Assembly: GCF_024586455.1 (NCBI RefSeq)
Contig: NC_065921.1
Span: 12,493,401-12,557,400, forward strand
Length of the DNA stretch: 64,000 nt
Direction of reading: 5' to 3'
From: Bactrocera neohumeralis
Lineage: Eukaryota; Arthropoda; Insecta; Diptera; Tephritidae
Position numbers and translations under genes: made by a program. Numbering within the stretch: position 1 is the first letter of the stretch; the number at the start of each line of letters is the position of its first letter. Shown one piece after another: positions 24,356 to 35,590 of this stretch. The notes under the pieces are model-generated. The model was not told the origin of the DNA, did not search any database, and saw only the letters and a program-made list of their open reading frames with translations.

Positions 24356-27049
24356 GTTTTTCTAGAACTAGAATAATGATAAGCTATAGATATTGCCATA
24401 ACTGAAATCATGACATATAAAAGAATTGGCCGAAATCGTCTTTATCATTTGTCTCTAAACTTGTTTTCTCAAAGGTAGTGCTTTTTCAAGTTTTGGTATA
24501 ATTCTGACAAAACTGTCAAATAAATTCAAAAACCGTCCGGAATGATTATTTGAAATTTATTTAGAAGCAAAAATGTTTATTTAATGATTTTTGTAACTTG
24601 AGATATTAGCGCTAGATTACAATGGGAATGTTTCCAGTCTGTTTGAACAGCTGGTGTATTTTGCTCGGTTCGCTACTCTCTTACGCTTGTTAAATAAAAG
24701 GCAGCTAATAAGTACCAAGAATGGCCCGCACATTGGGATTTCATTATAGCATAAAAATTAAGTATTATTTATGGTATATTGGAAGGTAACTTCATTCTAA
24801 ATTATAACTGTGAAAATTTAATCATCAATTATCATAAAAAAGAAACCAAGAAAAAACCACTTTTAACTAGTTTGTAACTAGTTCAAAAATATTCCAGAAT
24901 CCTTTTAAAGCACACTGCTGCCATTTGCTGGTATCGCACAGCAAAACATATCAGTTGAATAGAAGCAAATACAGGAGGCATGTAAAGAGCCAAGTTTACC
25001 ACACTTTTACTCACGTACCGCTTGAAGTAAATGCGTGTAGTCACTACCCCAAACATAACACCGTGATTTCTTTAACATTTTGCCGCCATTGAAATTTTCT
25101 ACTCCACACAGCTTAATGCTTACCAACGTCGATTGCTGTGAACCTATTCGAAAAGGACATGGCACGCGTCGTCTATTACAAAAAAATTCCACACTGACTT
25201 GCACAATACCACATCTTACTAAGCGAACTCGCACACCAGTCATTTTATGTACTCCAATGCCCACAGTATTCACTCGTAAACTACTTCGACTCGCTCTCTC
25301 CCACTGCCATCACTGTGTTCCATTTCTTTGCAGTAGAAATTAAATATGCCCGCTTCGTGCAGAGTTTAGGCATTTGCATGCGATAACGGGTACCGTTGCG
25401 GTGAAAACCCGCGAAAATGTGCCGCGCACGCGACAGTCTTTAGCGGTACTTTTATGTTTATTTCCGTTTTTAGCGGAAGCTTCGTTAAATTTAGTTGATT
25501 TTTATCCTTATTGGCAAATTAGTGGGTCAGGCGAACAGCTTCATGCAGCAAGCGAATACAAAAGTTACCGAAAATAAAGCAGAACTATTTGTAGTGTGCG
25601 GTTTAGAAGCATACATAACGGCGCTTGGACGTATAGTGGTTGCTATTCACACATGCTCCTGAATTTCCTTTGAAAATGCTTGCTTCCGATGCTGTGTGTT
25701 CAAAACCTTTACTTGTGTTGGCATTTCTATCCACCAACTGGTCAGTCCACTGATGGCTGGTGTCTTGTATGCCCAGCAGTGACCAACACTACACAATTTC
25801 TATTCCATGTTTTGTGTTTCCCACTTTTCTAAGCACAATCATATTTGTATGTGCGTGTGTCTGTGTGTGTAGTTGGAAGTAAGCACACATTGCCTTTTCT
25901 CTTTTCTGCACTAACATTGTTATTTTTTTGCCTATCTAAACTTTCGTTTTCTCACTTCAACTACAATGGGCGACCAGCTGTGGCAGCAAGTTGCCTGCTT
26001 GCTAGTAACTTTTACATCCTGTTGCCGCCACAAAGCATATACACGGGTTCTGTCCATTTTTCAACAAAGTTCCTTACAACGCTCTCTATAAATATCACTC
26101 GCTATTGTGTGCTCGTATGTGTTTCTGTCTGCTGGCGGCGCCCTTGACTATCAACCAGCACAGTGCGGCACGTCCCAACACTTATTTGTCCTGCCACATG
26201 GAGCCCGCTAACATACACACTTACACACATGCATGTGTCTTCCTGCACCAGTTTGTTTGAGTTCAAATATTTCTAAGCTTTGTCGACGCCACGCAAACTC
26301 GTTTTCCACACCACAAGGGGTAAACTCTTCAGCCCACACACACTCACAATGACTTATATACATACATGTGCATATAAAGTAATATCCCTGCAGCTCAATT
26401 TTTGTTGTCGTTGCGCTTTTGTGGGGTCGCTGCGGCATTATTGTTGCCTTCTGCTGGCGGTTGTGCCATAAACGTTTCACTAGACTCCATGTGGACTCAC
26501 TTAGTTCACTTGTAGCGCATATAATGGGGTTGTTTTGTTGCCGAGTGGAAGCGGATTTCAGGAAAATTGTATTGTACAAAACACAAAATCAAATAATATC
26601 TTTGTTATTTCACATCTCTGTTGTCTGCTTTTCTTTCGAGTATTATTTGTGCATATGTAGCCATGCTAAGTTATATGCTGCCCTCATATACAAGTGACGG
26701 CTTCCTTTTCCTTTATTGTTGTTTACGCACGCCACTTTGTGCGGTTATTGACCACTTTTTTTCTCTTTCGCTGAAGTAGTTGATTTGTAGCAATGCAATA
26801 TTATTTGATTGTGTTCATAAAGTGACATTTATAATTTTATTTGTGTATTGGCGTATTTGTATACGGTTATAGTGTCATTTCTGGGATAATATTTATTTAG
26901 ATTTATGAGAAGTTTGTTAAGCAATACTTTTAATTTAATATCCCATTGTAATTACAGTTCGGTTGTGCAACATTTTCAATATTACTCTAGATATAGCTTA
27001 AAGTAAAATAAAATTTATTTTTTTAATTATAGAAAAGATTGACCATCAC

Positions 27050-27752
27050 ATAAGCTGCTATGACATCCCTAAGGAACTTAATATTCATAATCAAATGGTG
27101 AACCTTTTCGCTAGCTACAAAAATAAGCTCGATGTTTGGGTACCACATGAATTATCTGTGAAAAATTTAATGGACCGAATCACCATCTGCCATTCTTTGC
27201 GGAAACGAAATGAAATCGAACCATTTCTGAAACGAATGGTAACAGGAGACGAAAAGTGGATCAAATTCGACAATAATGTACGATAAAGATCATGGTCCAA
27301 GCGTGGTGATTCTCAATAAATGGTCGCAAAGCCAGGGTTGACGCCTCGAATGTTTATGCTGAATGTTTGGTGGAATTGAAAAGGAACCATCCACTATGAG
27401 CTGCTCCAGGCTGGTCGAACGATTGAATTCACATTTTACTATCAACAACTGATGAGATTGAACCAAGCAATCAAAAGAAAACGGTCAGAACTGATCAACA
27501 GAAAGGGCTTCGTCTTCCATAAGGACAACGCTAGATATCTTTGATGACACGGTTAAAACTGGGAGAGCTTGGCTGGGAAGTTTTGATGCATCCACTATAT
27601 AGCTTTGAGCTTGCACCATCTGACCACCATTTTTATCGGTCAATGCAGAACACCCTTAATAGAGTAATGTTGGCTTCAAGAGAAGCCTGTGAAAATTCAG
27701 TCTCTTCGACTAAACAACTCAGCACTAAAAAATACTTTTTCGTCTATCCAAT
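27050..27752 (+). mobile_element. Fragment of the same mariner family as 6400-7398
   Basis: Transposase blocks VPHELSVKNLMDRI, NEIEPFLKRMVTGDEKW and LGWEVLMHP are present, with frame breaks. The right end (ctatccaa followed by TA) is a degraded terminal repeat. The left terminal repeat is missing. In places it preserves the reading frame better than the copy at 6400. Confidence 0.8.
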
Positions 27753-27834
27753 ATATATCACGAATAGTGCATTTGTGATGTGCCACTTTATGACTAAAAA
27801 TTGAGTAAATCGAACCAAACCTTTTCAAACCCCT

Positions 27835-28257
27835 AGGTACCGAATATGTGTAGTCAGTCGTTTTGGTTGACTTTTTACCGAAAATAAGTCAAGATGTGAG
27901 TTATATAATTGAAATTTGTAGAAAATCCATTCATGATAGTCTGTATGCTTCAAATGGGCTGAATCGGATTGATAGCCCCTATAGACTTAATATAAAGATT
28001 TTCGAACTTGCGAGTGACTTGGTTCCGCTTATATCAGCCAATATTTGTGTACCCTGATAAAATTGAGAGAGCGTGTTTTTCTTATAATGGCGAACATTTG
28101 TGCTTAAAATGAATAAAATCGGGTGAAAACTCGCCCGAGACCCAATATAACTAACAAGCCTTATGTACCTGAAGTAACTCCCCCGGCTTTAATCCTTGCA
28201 AGTTGCAAGGATATGAAATGTTAGGTTATACCCGAACTTAGCTCTTCCTTACATGGT
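27835..28257 (-). repeat. Dispersed repeat of the AAGTAAGGAAGAGCTAAGTT family, right copy
   Basis: The reverse complement of 28190-28254 matches 22741-22805. The copy extends left through degenerate sequence (gtcaagatgtgagttatata ...). It may reflect a long element of unknown class. Confidence 0.6.
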
Positions 28258-28439
28258 TTCATATCAAATAATATCTCAGCAACCTTTTGAGTTTGAATAG
28301 CGTCCCTGGCTTATATTTTTTACAAGCAGTGACATGAGTTCAATTTTCGAATCAAAAGAAAAAAATTCTATTTTCAATATTGACAATAAACTGACTTTGA
28401 GCCATTGATAATGGCGAAACTGAGCTAAAATCTGTAAGG

Positions 28440-28590
28440 TAAAAGTTTGTAGCAGTGAGGCATCCTTAATCAGGTATCCGAATAATCTCTTATTCAGCTT
28501 GTTATCTTTATTGTTGCCTTCTTGTGTCAAAGCCTTGGCAAGACGGCAGCGCTCAAATATGTTACGGCGAGCAGAGAAATGACAAATCAA
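28440..28590 (-). pseudogene. Possible C-type lysozyme pseudogene fragment
   Basis: The minus strand reads NIFERCRLAKALTQEG followed by KLNKRLFGYLIKDASL. This resembles the lysozyme N-terminus, which has F-RC-LA-(A/E)L, a G, then L--W-C-(I/V)--(E)S. The expected Trp and second Cys are changed, and the catalytic Glu position reads Asp. A TAG lies in what would be the signal peptide. The reading continues to 28276 without further lysozyme likeness. No introns or other exons are seen. Confidence 0.4.
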
Positions 28591-31324
28591 TGACAGCTAG
28601 CTCAACAGAAAGAATTTGGTAATAAGAGCTTATAGATAACAAGGTGTTTTCTTTTTGTGAGACTATTAGTACAAAAATTTACTTTTCTAAAGAATTTTTT
28701 TCTTTTAAATTTTTAATTTTTCGCAGCTAATATATAAATTTTATAAGCCAGAAAAAACGTGTATTGAAAAAAAAATGAATCAAAAATTATAAAATATTAA
28801 CCATTCTATCATTTCATGTAATATATTTGAAATAAAAATTCCATGCTTCCAAAAGAAATTTTCTTTTATATACATACATATGTTTATGTATATGCCTATA
28901 AGGATTTGTTAAAACAAATACATATTTGTAAAAATACATCAATATTTTTTTTTAAATTTTTTTAAATTTTTTATAACATTTAATAATTTTCTTGTAAAAT
29001 CTAGTAAAATTCATAAAAAAAAATTTTAAATATTCATATAAATTCTACTCTCAGGTAGTCAAATATTTCCTTCCATTTAGCGATTATGCGGCTCAAATTC
29101 CCATTCATTGGCATCTTTCGGGTTTTTGAGGCATTTATGCTTTAAACTTCGAATTTAAACTTTCACAATTTCCACTTTAAACGTTAGCAATTGCACTCAA
29201 AAGCGAAACAGTTAACCCCTTAGCTTAAAGCAACATTAAATGCCCATTTTGCAGCCATTCACCTGGAAATATAATACTTTTCTTTGCAACGATTGATGTC
29301 CTGCCAAAACAACTACAGCAACAGCAGACAATGTGTAAAAAAGTAATGCAGCAACAAATTGCCTATCATTATGCCACAAATAACTGCGTTTATCTACAAT
29401 AAAAGCAAATCAATTTGAATTATGTGCCGCCAACAAAAACCCGTTAAACCATAAATGGATGGGTATGAAAGCACAAACTTAACCCAAACAAAAAACCACA
29501 AACAACAAAAACAAAAAAAAGGGAAAATGAAAAATAAACGCAACTCGATTCCAGTGCATAAATCAAAGAGCAAGCGAGTTGTTGTAACAACAAAATCGAC
29601 AAAAACAATCAACCACAGCAACAACAAGAAGTGGAGTGCCATGAAATGATTGATACAATTTGGCGGGTAAACTGACATTGCAAATAAGTGTTATTACGAG
29701 GGGTGGCGGGCGAAGGAAGACAAAATTTGCTGCTTGTATGGAGCGGGGAATAACTACAAGCCTATTTGCAGGCGCACAGCCACGGCCATAGCAGCGCTTC
29801 GGTTGATTGTGGCATATGAGTATATGCAAATAAATTTCCATACAAAACTGCATGCGCTTGTTGTTGGTGTAGTTGAAAACTAACTGCGCAGTAAACGGAC
29901 ATAAAAACAAAACAAAAAAATAAAAAATAAAAATAAGAATAAATCGAAGCGGAAATTTTGCGGCAAATATTATGTGTGTCAAGGCGCGTGGTGTGGGCGC
30001 GGAGCCGGGGGGTCGGTGGGTGCAGCTGAGTTGCAGCAGATGAGCAATATACCCGTGATAATTTATGCACCCCAGTGGAAAAGCGTCAAATTTGTGCATT
30101 AAAAATGGCCACAAGCGGCACACGGACGGGACTCGCGCTTCAATAACGCGTCGTGTGTGTGTGGGCACAACGCGCGCAACAGAATGTTATAGCGGTTTGT
30201 AAAAGTATGTGAACTCGGCAAAAACAATAAATTATTACACACTTCCAACAGCCAAAGTTGCATGCCACACACACACACACACGCATGCGAACATACGCCA
30301 GTTCACCAGCTCACATCGATCGAATTCGGCAGACACGCCGGTGCGAGGTGAAAGTGGCAGACGCACGAGCGGCTATGCAGAGTTCGGGGCTTAAAGGTTG
30401 AAAGTATGCGCATTTCGAAAATTCCCCAAACGACATTTGCAGTTATGGGCAATTTTGCATACAAAAACAATAGCAATAACAGTGTATGTATATGTAGCTA
30501 GTGCGAAGAGAAATCTGCGTTTGAGTACAGCAACAGCAGCCACAACAAAAATAACAAACGGTGGAGATAAAGCGCTGCCAACAACATTAGTGCGGCACCG
30601 ACACCGTTGCCACAGGCAAATAAATATTGCCGCATAAAAATGTATGCGTGTGTGCGTAAAAGGTTTGTTGTTTGTTGTAATGTGTGCGCGTAAGTTACTT
30701 TTTCTTTTGGTGAACTGCTTTTTGTTGTTGTTTCTTGTTGTTGGACTCTTTTTAGCGTTTTCATACTTTTTATGTGGCTCAAGTATATTTTATGGGTTCA
30801 TCAGATTTTTTCTTTGATTATGCGTGCAAACCTTTTTAAAGTTGCTTTTTTTTCGATGTCACTTAATTTGATTGGTCAACCTTTGGATATGCGCTGCGCA
30901 GTTTTTGCGTGCAACTTTTATTTTGTTCTCACTTGAAATGATGAAATATGCTCTCTATGGCAAATTGCGGTCAATTAACGGTTGATGAAACTGCAGTTAA
31001 GGTAGACAACTCGAGCTTTAAGCGAGTTATGAAGTTTGAGAATGCAAATTTAAATCATTTTTCTAATATTTAAGAAATAATTTGATATTTGGAGTACTAA
31101 AATCAAGTGCTCTGCAGTTAAAGTTGATAATGCTGGTAGGGAAAGTCGTATAAAGCATAATAATTTGGTATAACGATTTTTGCTTGTCGATAAAGTAAAG
31201 TGCGCTTGCAATGACAGAAAGATTAAAAAGGGATGGCTGTTCATCATATCATTTCATGCCAAATTGACTTGGACTGGCAAGAAAATACATACTCCCATAT
31301 ATTATTACACACTTTAATTCTTCT

Positions 31325-32015
31325 TCTTCTTTAATGGCGTAGAAACTGCTTACGCGGTTATGGCCGAGCTAACAATAGCGCACCAGAGGTTTCTTCTTTT
31401 CACAATTTGGCGCCAATTCGAAGCTGATCTCTCCAAACATAGTAAAGGTCTTCCTTTGCTTCCCCCGGCGGGTACTGCGTCGAATACTTTCAGAGCTGGA
31501 GTGTTTTCATTCATTTAATGACATGACCTAGCCAGCGCAGCCACTGTCTCTTAATTCGCTGAACTATGTCAATGTCGTCGTATATCTCATACAGCTCATC
31601 GTTCCATCGAATGCGATATTCGCCGTTGCCAATGCGCAAAGGACCATAAATCTTCCGCAGAACCTTTCTCTCAAAAACTCGTACCGTTGACTCATCAGAG
31701 GTTGTCATCGTCCATGCCTCTGCACCATATAGCAGTACGGGAATAATGAGTGACATATAGAGATTTGGTCTTTGTTCGTCGAGAGAGCACTTTACTTCTC
31801 AATTGCCTACTTCTGCGTTGGATTTCGAGGCTGACATTGGTTCTTATGTGGATGCTGGTACCAAGATAGAAGAAATTATCTACGACTTCGAAGTTATGAC
31901 TGTTAGTAGTGACGTGGGTGCCTCGTCGAGAGTACGACGGTTTGTTTGATGACAGCAGATATTTCGTCTTGCCCTCGTTTACCACTAGACCGATTTACTT
32001 CGCTGCCTTATCCAT
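31325..32015 (-). mobile_element. Non-LTR retrotransposon fragment, second copy
   Basis: The minus strand carries VNEGKTKYLLSS, FEVVDNFFYLGTSI and, in another frame, LLYGAEAWTM, VFERKVLRKIYG, WLRWLGHVIK. It belongs to the same family as 3189-3900, is better preserved near its 3' part, and is disrupted by at least one frameshift. Confidence 0.85.
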
Positions 32016-32099
32016 TCTGGAGAGAGCAGAACTAACGAAAACTTTATTTACCGCCTTTAAAAAGGGCTCATGAGCCAAAACAAGCATGCCATGATAGAC

Positions 32100-32640
32100 A
32101 TTTGCTTTACATTCAAGGGTCTAGGCTGGGATGCCCTTCAGTTCCTTTAGCGAATTTTCGTTTTTTGGGTTCGGCTCAGTTTTGGTGCGTAATTTGCTAG
32201 ATTGTTGCAGAGTTTTGACGAAATATTCAAAAACTTCTACCCAAAACTTTAACCGTCTTTATACCCAAACCATCAACCATTTTAATACCCTAAATAACTT
32301 TTATTCGAGCCATAAAAGACATTGAGATCTTTGTCTGCACGACGATTTTCAAGCATATTTTCTTTCACCTCTTAGAATTTATCGTCATTAGCAAAGGTGG
32401 ACAACTCGCACGAGGCAAGGTTTCGATGACTACACAGCCTTCACTGAATGCTTTGTGCCACTCAAATACTTGTGTTCGTAATAAAAAAAGACGCCCCAAA
32501 AACGCTTCTGAAACTTTTTCAATATATATTGATTTGGTTTGATCATGCAGTTTATATGGACCAGTCCGGGTCAAATTTAATAGTTGAGTTAATCATCTTA
32601 ATAAAAGTAAGGCAAATATATTTTGATTATGTTCTTCAGT
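32100..32640 (-). mobile_element. Mariner-like fragment with transposase N-terminus
   Basis: The minus strand near 32400-32490 reads LRTQVFEWHKAFSEG, the helix-turn-helix linker motif of mariner transposases, followed by a decayed DDPR-like segment. The rest is broken. It ends about 300 bases from the Wnt5 exon at 32915. Confidence 0.6.
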
Positions 32641-32914
32641 CTCTGTCGTATTCAAACGTACTATAAAAGTATATGACCGATGGGGAAGTTGAAAAAAAGT
32701 TACAGCTGTTCGAAAATGAGTGAAAATAATGAAGAAATTCGCTAGATTTTGAAATTTCTTTTGTTTTCTTTAAATACTAATTACTATAGGATACTGTGGT
32801 TTTAGGGAATACATTAAACTTAGCAAAAAAAAACCAATGAATTTTATGAATTAATTTGATTTTATGTTAATCAGTAATTTTTTTAATATATATATATTTT
32901 TTGCAAATACTCAC

Positions 32915-33095
32915 TTGTAGGCAAACTCCAAATTATCGCCACAGCCACCCCACGTCCAATCATCGTGCAATTGCTTAGGGCGCGACCCACGCGAACAACC
33001 ACATGACGCCAATTGCCCATCGCGGCAGGCACGAGCTATAAAACTGGTCACCATAGCAGCGGCAAGCGCGTGAATAAAAGCCATTTCCGGTGAGC
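32915..33095 (-). CDS. Wnt5: Wnt5 exon with the ACRDGQL / WGGCGDN motifs
   Basis: This 181-base exon encodes the Wnt core from SPEMAFIHALAAA through ARACRDGQLASCGCSRGSRP to DDWTWGGCGDNLEFAYK. These cysteine-bearing blocks are diagnostic of the Wnt N-terminal helical domain, and the SRGSRPKQLHDDW wording is that of fly Wnt5. The acceptor is tttcattgcag before GC, which completes the Gly codon begun at 51758. The donor is CTACAA before gtgagt, leaving two bases (AA) that the exon at 8953 completes as Lys. No stop or frameshift. The last exon of an unidentified minus-strand gene ends only 228 bases upstream, at 33324. Confidence 0.95.
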
Positions 33096-33323
33096 CTGCA
33101 ATGAAAATGGTGTAAATTTGTTTCATTTCATCGAAACTATGGGTGTGTAGGTGGTTAGTTTAGGTGTTCGTAATATATTAATAATGACGTTCAAAATTGT
33201 ATTTAATATGGGTTGGTTTATGAAATAATGCCTTAGCAAACTTAGAACTCGCTTGCCCGTATGTTAAAATATGAAAATGAAAGTTTTTTCGCGCATTTGG
33301 GGTTTTGATTAATTTACCGCTCT

Positions 33324-33461
33324 TTAATCGATACGCTCAACAAACTGCACTGTGTCGACAGCAGCTTTTATCGCTCTGAGTGACATGTTGAAAGCCATTT
33401 GACAGCGTAACGGTGCCAAAGCTAGCATGAAAATATAGGTTTGCATCGCACGAGAAACTTC
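33324..33461 (-). CDS. Last coding exon of an unidentified gene nested in Wnt5
   Basis: This is 45 codons plus a TAA stop (33324-33326), starting EVSRAMQTYIFM and containing LAPLRCQMAFNMSLRAI. The acceptor is a strong one: atttgacttgcag before GAA, phase 0. It joins in phase to the exon at 37861. A diverged copy of this exon and its 3' flank lies at about 35305-35590, which suggests an exonic unit rather than a chance ORF. I do not recognise the family. It looks helical, with a hydrophobic stretch in the middle. A possible ATTAAA poly(A) signal lies on the minus strand at 33202-33207. The exon stops just upstream of a Wnt5 exon on the same strand. Confidence 0.6.
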   Translation of the reverse strand, partial: EVSRAMQTYIFMLALAPLRCQMAFNMSLRAIKAAVDTVQFVERID

Positions 33462-34328
33462 CTGCAAGTCAAATTAAGGTTATTCGTTAAGGATAATAGG
33501 TCTTTTATAGTATTTCATATTCTTTTTATAGTATTTCAACTTTAGCTTTATCGTTTCCAGAGTTGGGTAGTTTATAAGGCAGTTTTGTGCTTAGTGATCC
33601 TATCTGAATAATAAGATCGGAGAACGTAGCGTTGCTTTGGACAATAATCGAGGTAAAATTTCGTGAAGTGATCTTGCCAAATAAGTAGGCTTTTATATAA
33701 CAATATGATAATCGGGCAGTTTATAAAGCAGCTATGCTCTGCAGATTTCTTATAGAGCATAAAATTTTCTAACTATCTCATTCTTTGAATACATGTGCAT
33801 TTTAACCCACAAATTCCAGAGCTTATAGCTTCTGCAAATATCATTAAAATTTTTATTTTATAAAACTGTCATTGGAAACATTTGTTACAAATATATTATT
33901 TCAAAGAAAAATATGATTTCTGAGATGACAAAGAAGTGTGTTAAGGATGTCCAACTACATTCTCCTGTGCTTATGTTTGTCATTCCGTAAAATTATTTGG
34001 GAGTGTGTTAGAATTTATTGATTGATAAATGAGGAATACGCCGCGACCTTAGGTCTATTGTTCACTCTCCTGAATCACAAAGACTCAAACTTATTGCTAT
34101 ATTCATATGCCAATACTCGGTTTAATGAAAATATAACATAACCTTCTTAGAAGTAGATAAGTTGAAACCTTTACTACAAAACAAAACAACAGCAGTTCCA
34201 TATAAATTTCTTCCGGCACTTCAAGTGAGTGATAAGGAAAAAGTACAGCCGTCAAATCAGTAATAAAATTGAAAATTTCATGATTGCCACATGCCATAAA
34301 ACATTACAAAATCCAGTATCAGCACTAT

Positions 34329-34360
34329 TAACTATTTGCACTAATAACTATTTGCACTAA
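34329..34360 (+). repeat. Perfect 16-bp direct repeat upstream of MBF2 copy 2
   Basis: TAACTATTTGCACTAA is repeated exactly and head to tail at 34329-34344 and 34345-34360, about 85 bases upstream of the TATA box. Confidence 0.85.
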
Positions 34361-34442
34361 TTAAATTGTATCTATCAGTGCTTAGTAGAGTTCTTAGAAA
34401 TATTACATTTGATAAGGAGTAATTATCTAAACGCTTTACAAG

Positions 34443-34450
34443 TATATAAA
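34443..34450 (+). promoter_or_regulatory. TATA box of MBF2 copy 2
   Basis: TATATAAA lies about 100 bases before the start codon. GATA-type sites at 34372-34377, 34410-34415 and 34423-34428 lie just upstream, echoing copy 1. A short ORF (ATG at 34471, stop ending at 34500) falls in or near the leader, depending on where transcription starts. Confidence 0.65.
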
Positions 34451-34543
34451 GCAAAGACATTTCGATCAAAATGAACAGTACTCATTGTCTATTTATGTGA
34501 TTAGCTGAAATCAAATAGCAAAGTTAAGAAACTATTAATCAAA

Positions 34544-35016
34544 ATGAAAGTTCTTGTGCATATTTGCGTGCTCTTGGCTTTGGTCGCAGTCGCTTATTCC
34601 GCGAGCTCAACCTGGGGTGTGCAAAATGCTACCGATTATCTACTTATCAACAAACGAGTAACCCATCCAGCAGTACGAAATATTGCGCAGACTTTCTACT
34701 TCGATATTCCAGAATCGGTAAGTTACATAAGAAATTATCTGCAACCTACTTCTAAGCCCAAAAAAGTTTTTATTGTCACACGACTCATTTTTGCACCGGT
34801 GCATTGTAACGCTAATTAATAACTAATTTTTATTTGCAGTATCAGAGCAATAACAAAGTGATTAGCGCCATTTACTTGCGAGACCAATTCCAGAATAGTT
34901 CAGGTCCCATTAATACTTTGTTGTATGGTGGACCCGGTTGGACTTACGCTTCTATACAAATGAGAACTCAAGCCGGCTTTGGTTTAAATGTAACATTTGC
35001 TGTTTATGGCAGATAA
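34544..35016 (+). CDS. MBF2-family secreted peptide, copy 2 (two exons)
   Basis: Exons are 34544-34717 and 34840-35016, with a 122-base intron (TCG/gtaagt ... atttgcag/TAT, phase 0), giving 116 residues. Exon 1 is 58 codons, exactly as in copy 1, and the intron falls at the same residue. By hand alignment 80 of 116 residues are identical, 37/58 in exon 1 and 43/58 in exon 2. The second exon, with SAIYLRDQF and LYGGPGWTYASIQM, is the more conserved. A signal peptide spans about residues 1-20. The protein ends VYGR. The gene lies antisense within a Wnt5 intron and also within the last intron of the unidentified minus-strand gene. No exact AATAAA follows the stop; AATATAAAA about 15 bases downstream is the closest. 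Confidence 0.9.
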
Positions 35017-35304
35017 GACTATGTATAAATAATATAAAATGGTTAAAGTAAAGGTGCTAGTATATATGTAAATTATTATTTTACTCGCTAGGTGAGTGAA
35101 ATATTGAACAAATTTATAGAGATCGATGTTCACCTCATTTTTTAAAGTGATTTGTGTGCTTCTAAGGTATTTATTTCGCAAATTATTGCTCATTTAATAG
35201 TTTTCAACATAACGATTATGAAAAGTAGCACGGTTTTCTCCTATTTTCGCAGTGAACTCGTATAAGTAGCTAAAACATTTGTTTCTAGCTTCGACTTAGG
35301 TAAA

Positions 35305-35590
35305 GTGCTTATAATATATTAATAACAACCTTCGACATTGCATTCTATAATGGTTTATGAAGTTATGCCTTGTCAAACTTAGACTCTCTCAAATGTGAAA
35401 ATGAAAGTTTGCCCAAACTAACAAATTATATTTAGCACATTGGCGCGCATTAAGGGAAATGCAATTAATTTAACGCTCCTTAAATCGATATGCCCATCGA
35501 AGCGCACTGTGCCGAAAGCAGCATTTGTCGCCCTGAGTGACACGTTGAAAAGCATTTGACAGCGCAATGCTAGCACAGTTAACCAGAGTT
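35305..35590 (-). pseudogene. Decayed copy of the nested gene's last exon and 3' flank
   Basis: The minus strand of about 35460-35590 aligns with 33310-33435. It reads LRCQMLFNVSLRAT, where the intact exon reads LRCQMAFNMSLRAI. Three codons near APL are missing, the stop codon is lost (GAT TTA in place of GAT TAA), and many substitutions are present. The similarity continues through the 3' flank to about 35305, matching 33165 onward. The 5' part of the exon is not recognisable. This is a partial, non-functional duplicate about 2.1 kb from its source. Confidence 0.65.

Larger units (their letters stand above)
8954..32914 (-). other. Wnt5 intron of 24.0 kb
   Basis: It holds MBF2 copy 1, the tandem repeats at 13.4 and 17.2 kb, several mariners, the possible viral fragment, the lysozyme-like relic and a LINE fragment. 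Stretches 9.0-10.7, 11.8-13.4, 14.8-17.2, 20.8-22.7, 24.4-27.0 and 28.7-31.3 kb show only AT-rich or CA/GT-rich DNA with no supported gene. Confidence 0.75.

Noticed and set aside
25007..25273. 88-codon minus strand frame ending near a gtacgtgagt donor-like site
   Set aside because: Codon use looks somewhat protein-like, but no acceptor, motif or partner exon could be found. Not enough to call.
25374..25577. + strand frame with a hydrophobic segment (LAVLLCLFPFLAEA)
   Set aside because: Begins from a non-ATG codon, is short, and no family is recognised.
29563..30168. 201-codon minus strand open frame
   Set aside because: Cys/Phe/Leu-rich translation of A-rich and CAA-rich DNA (read as TTG). 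Looks like a by-product of biased composition.
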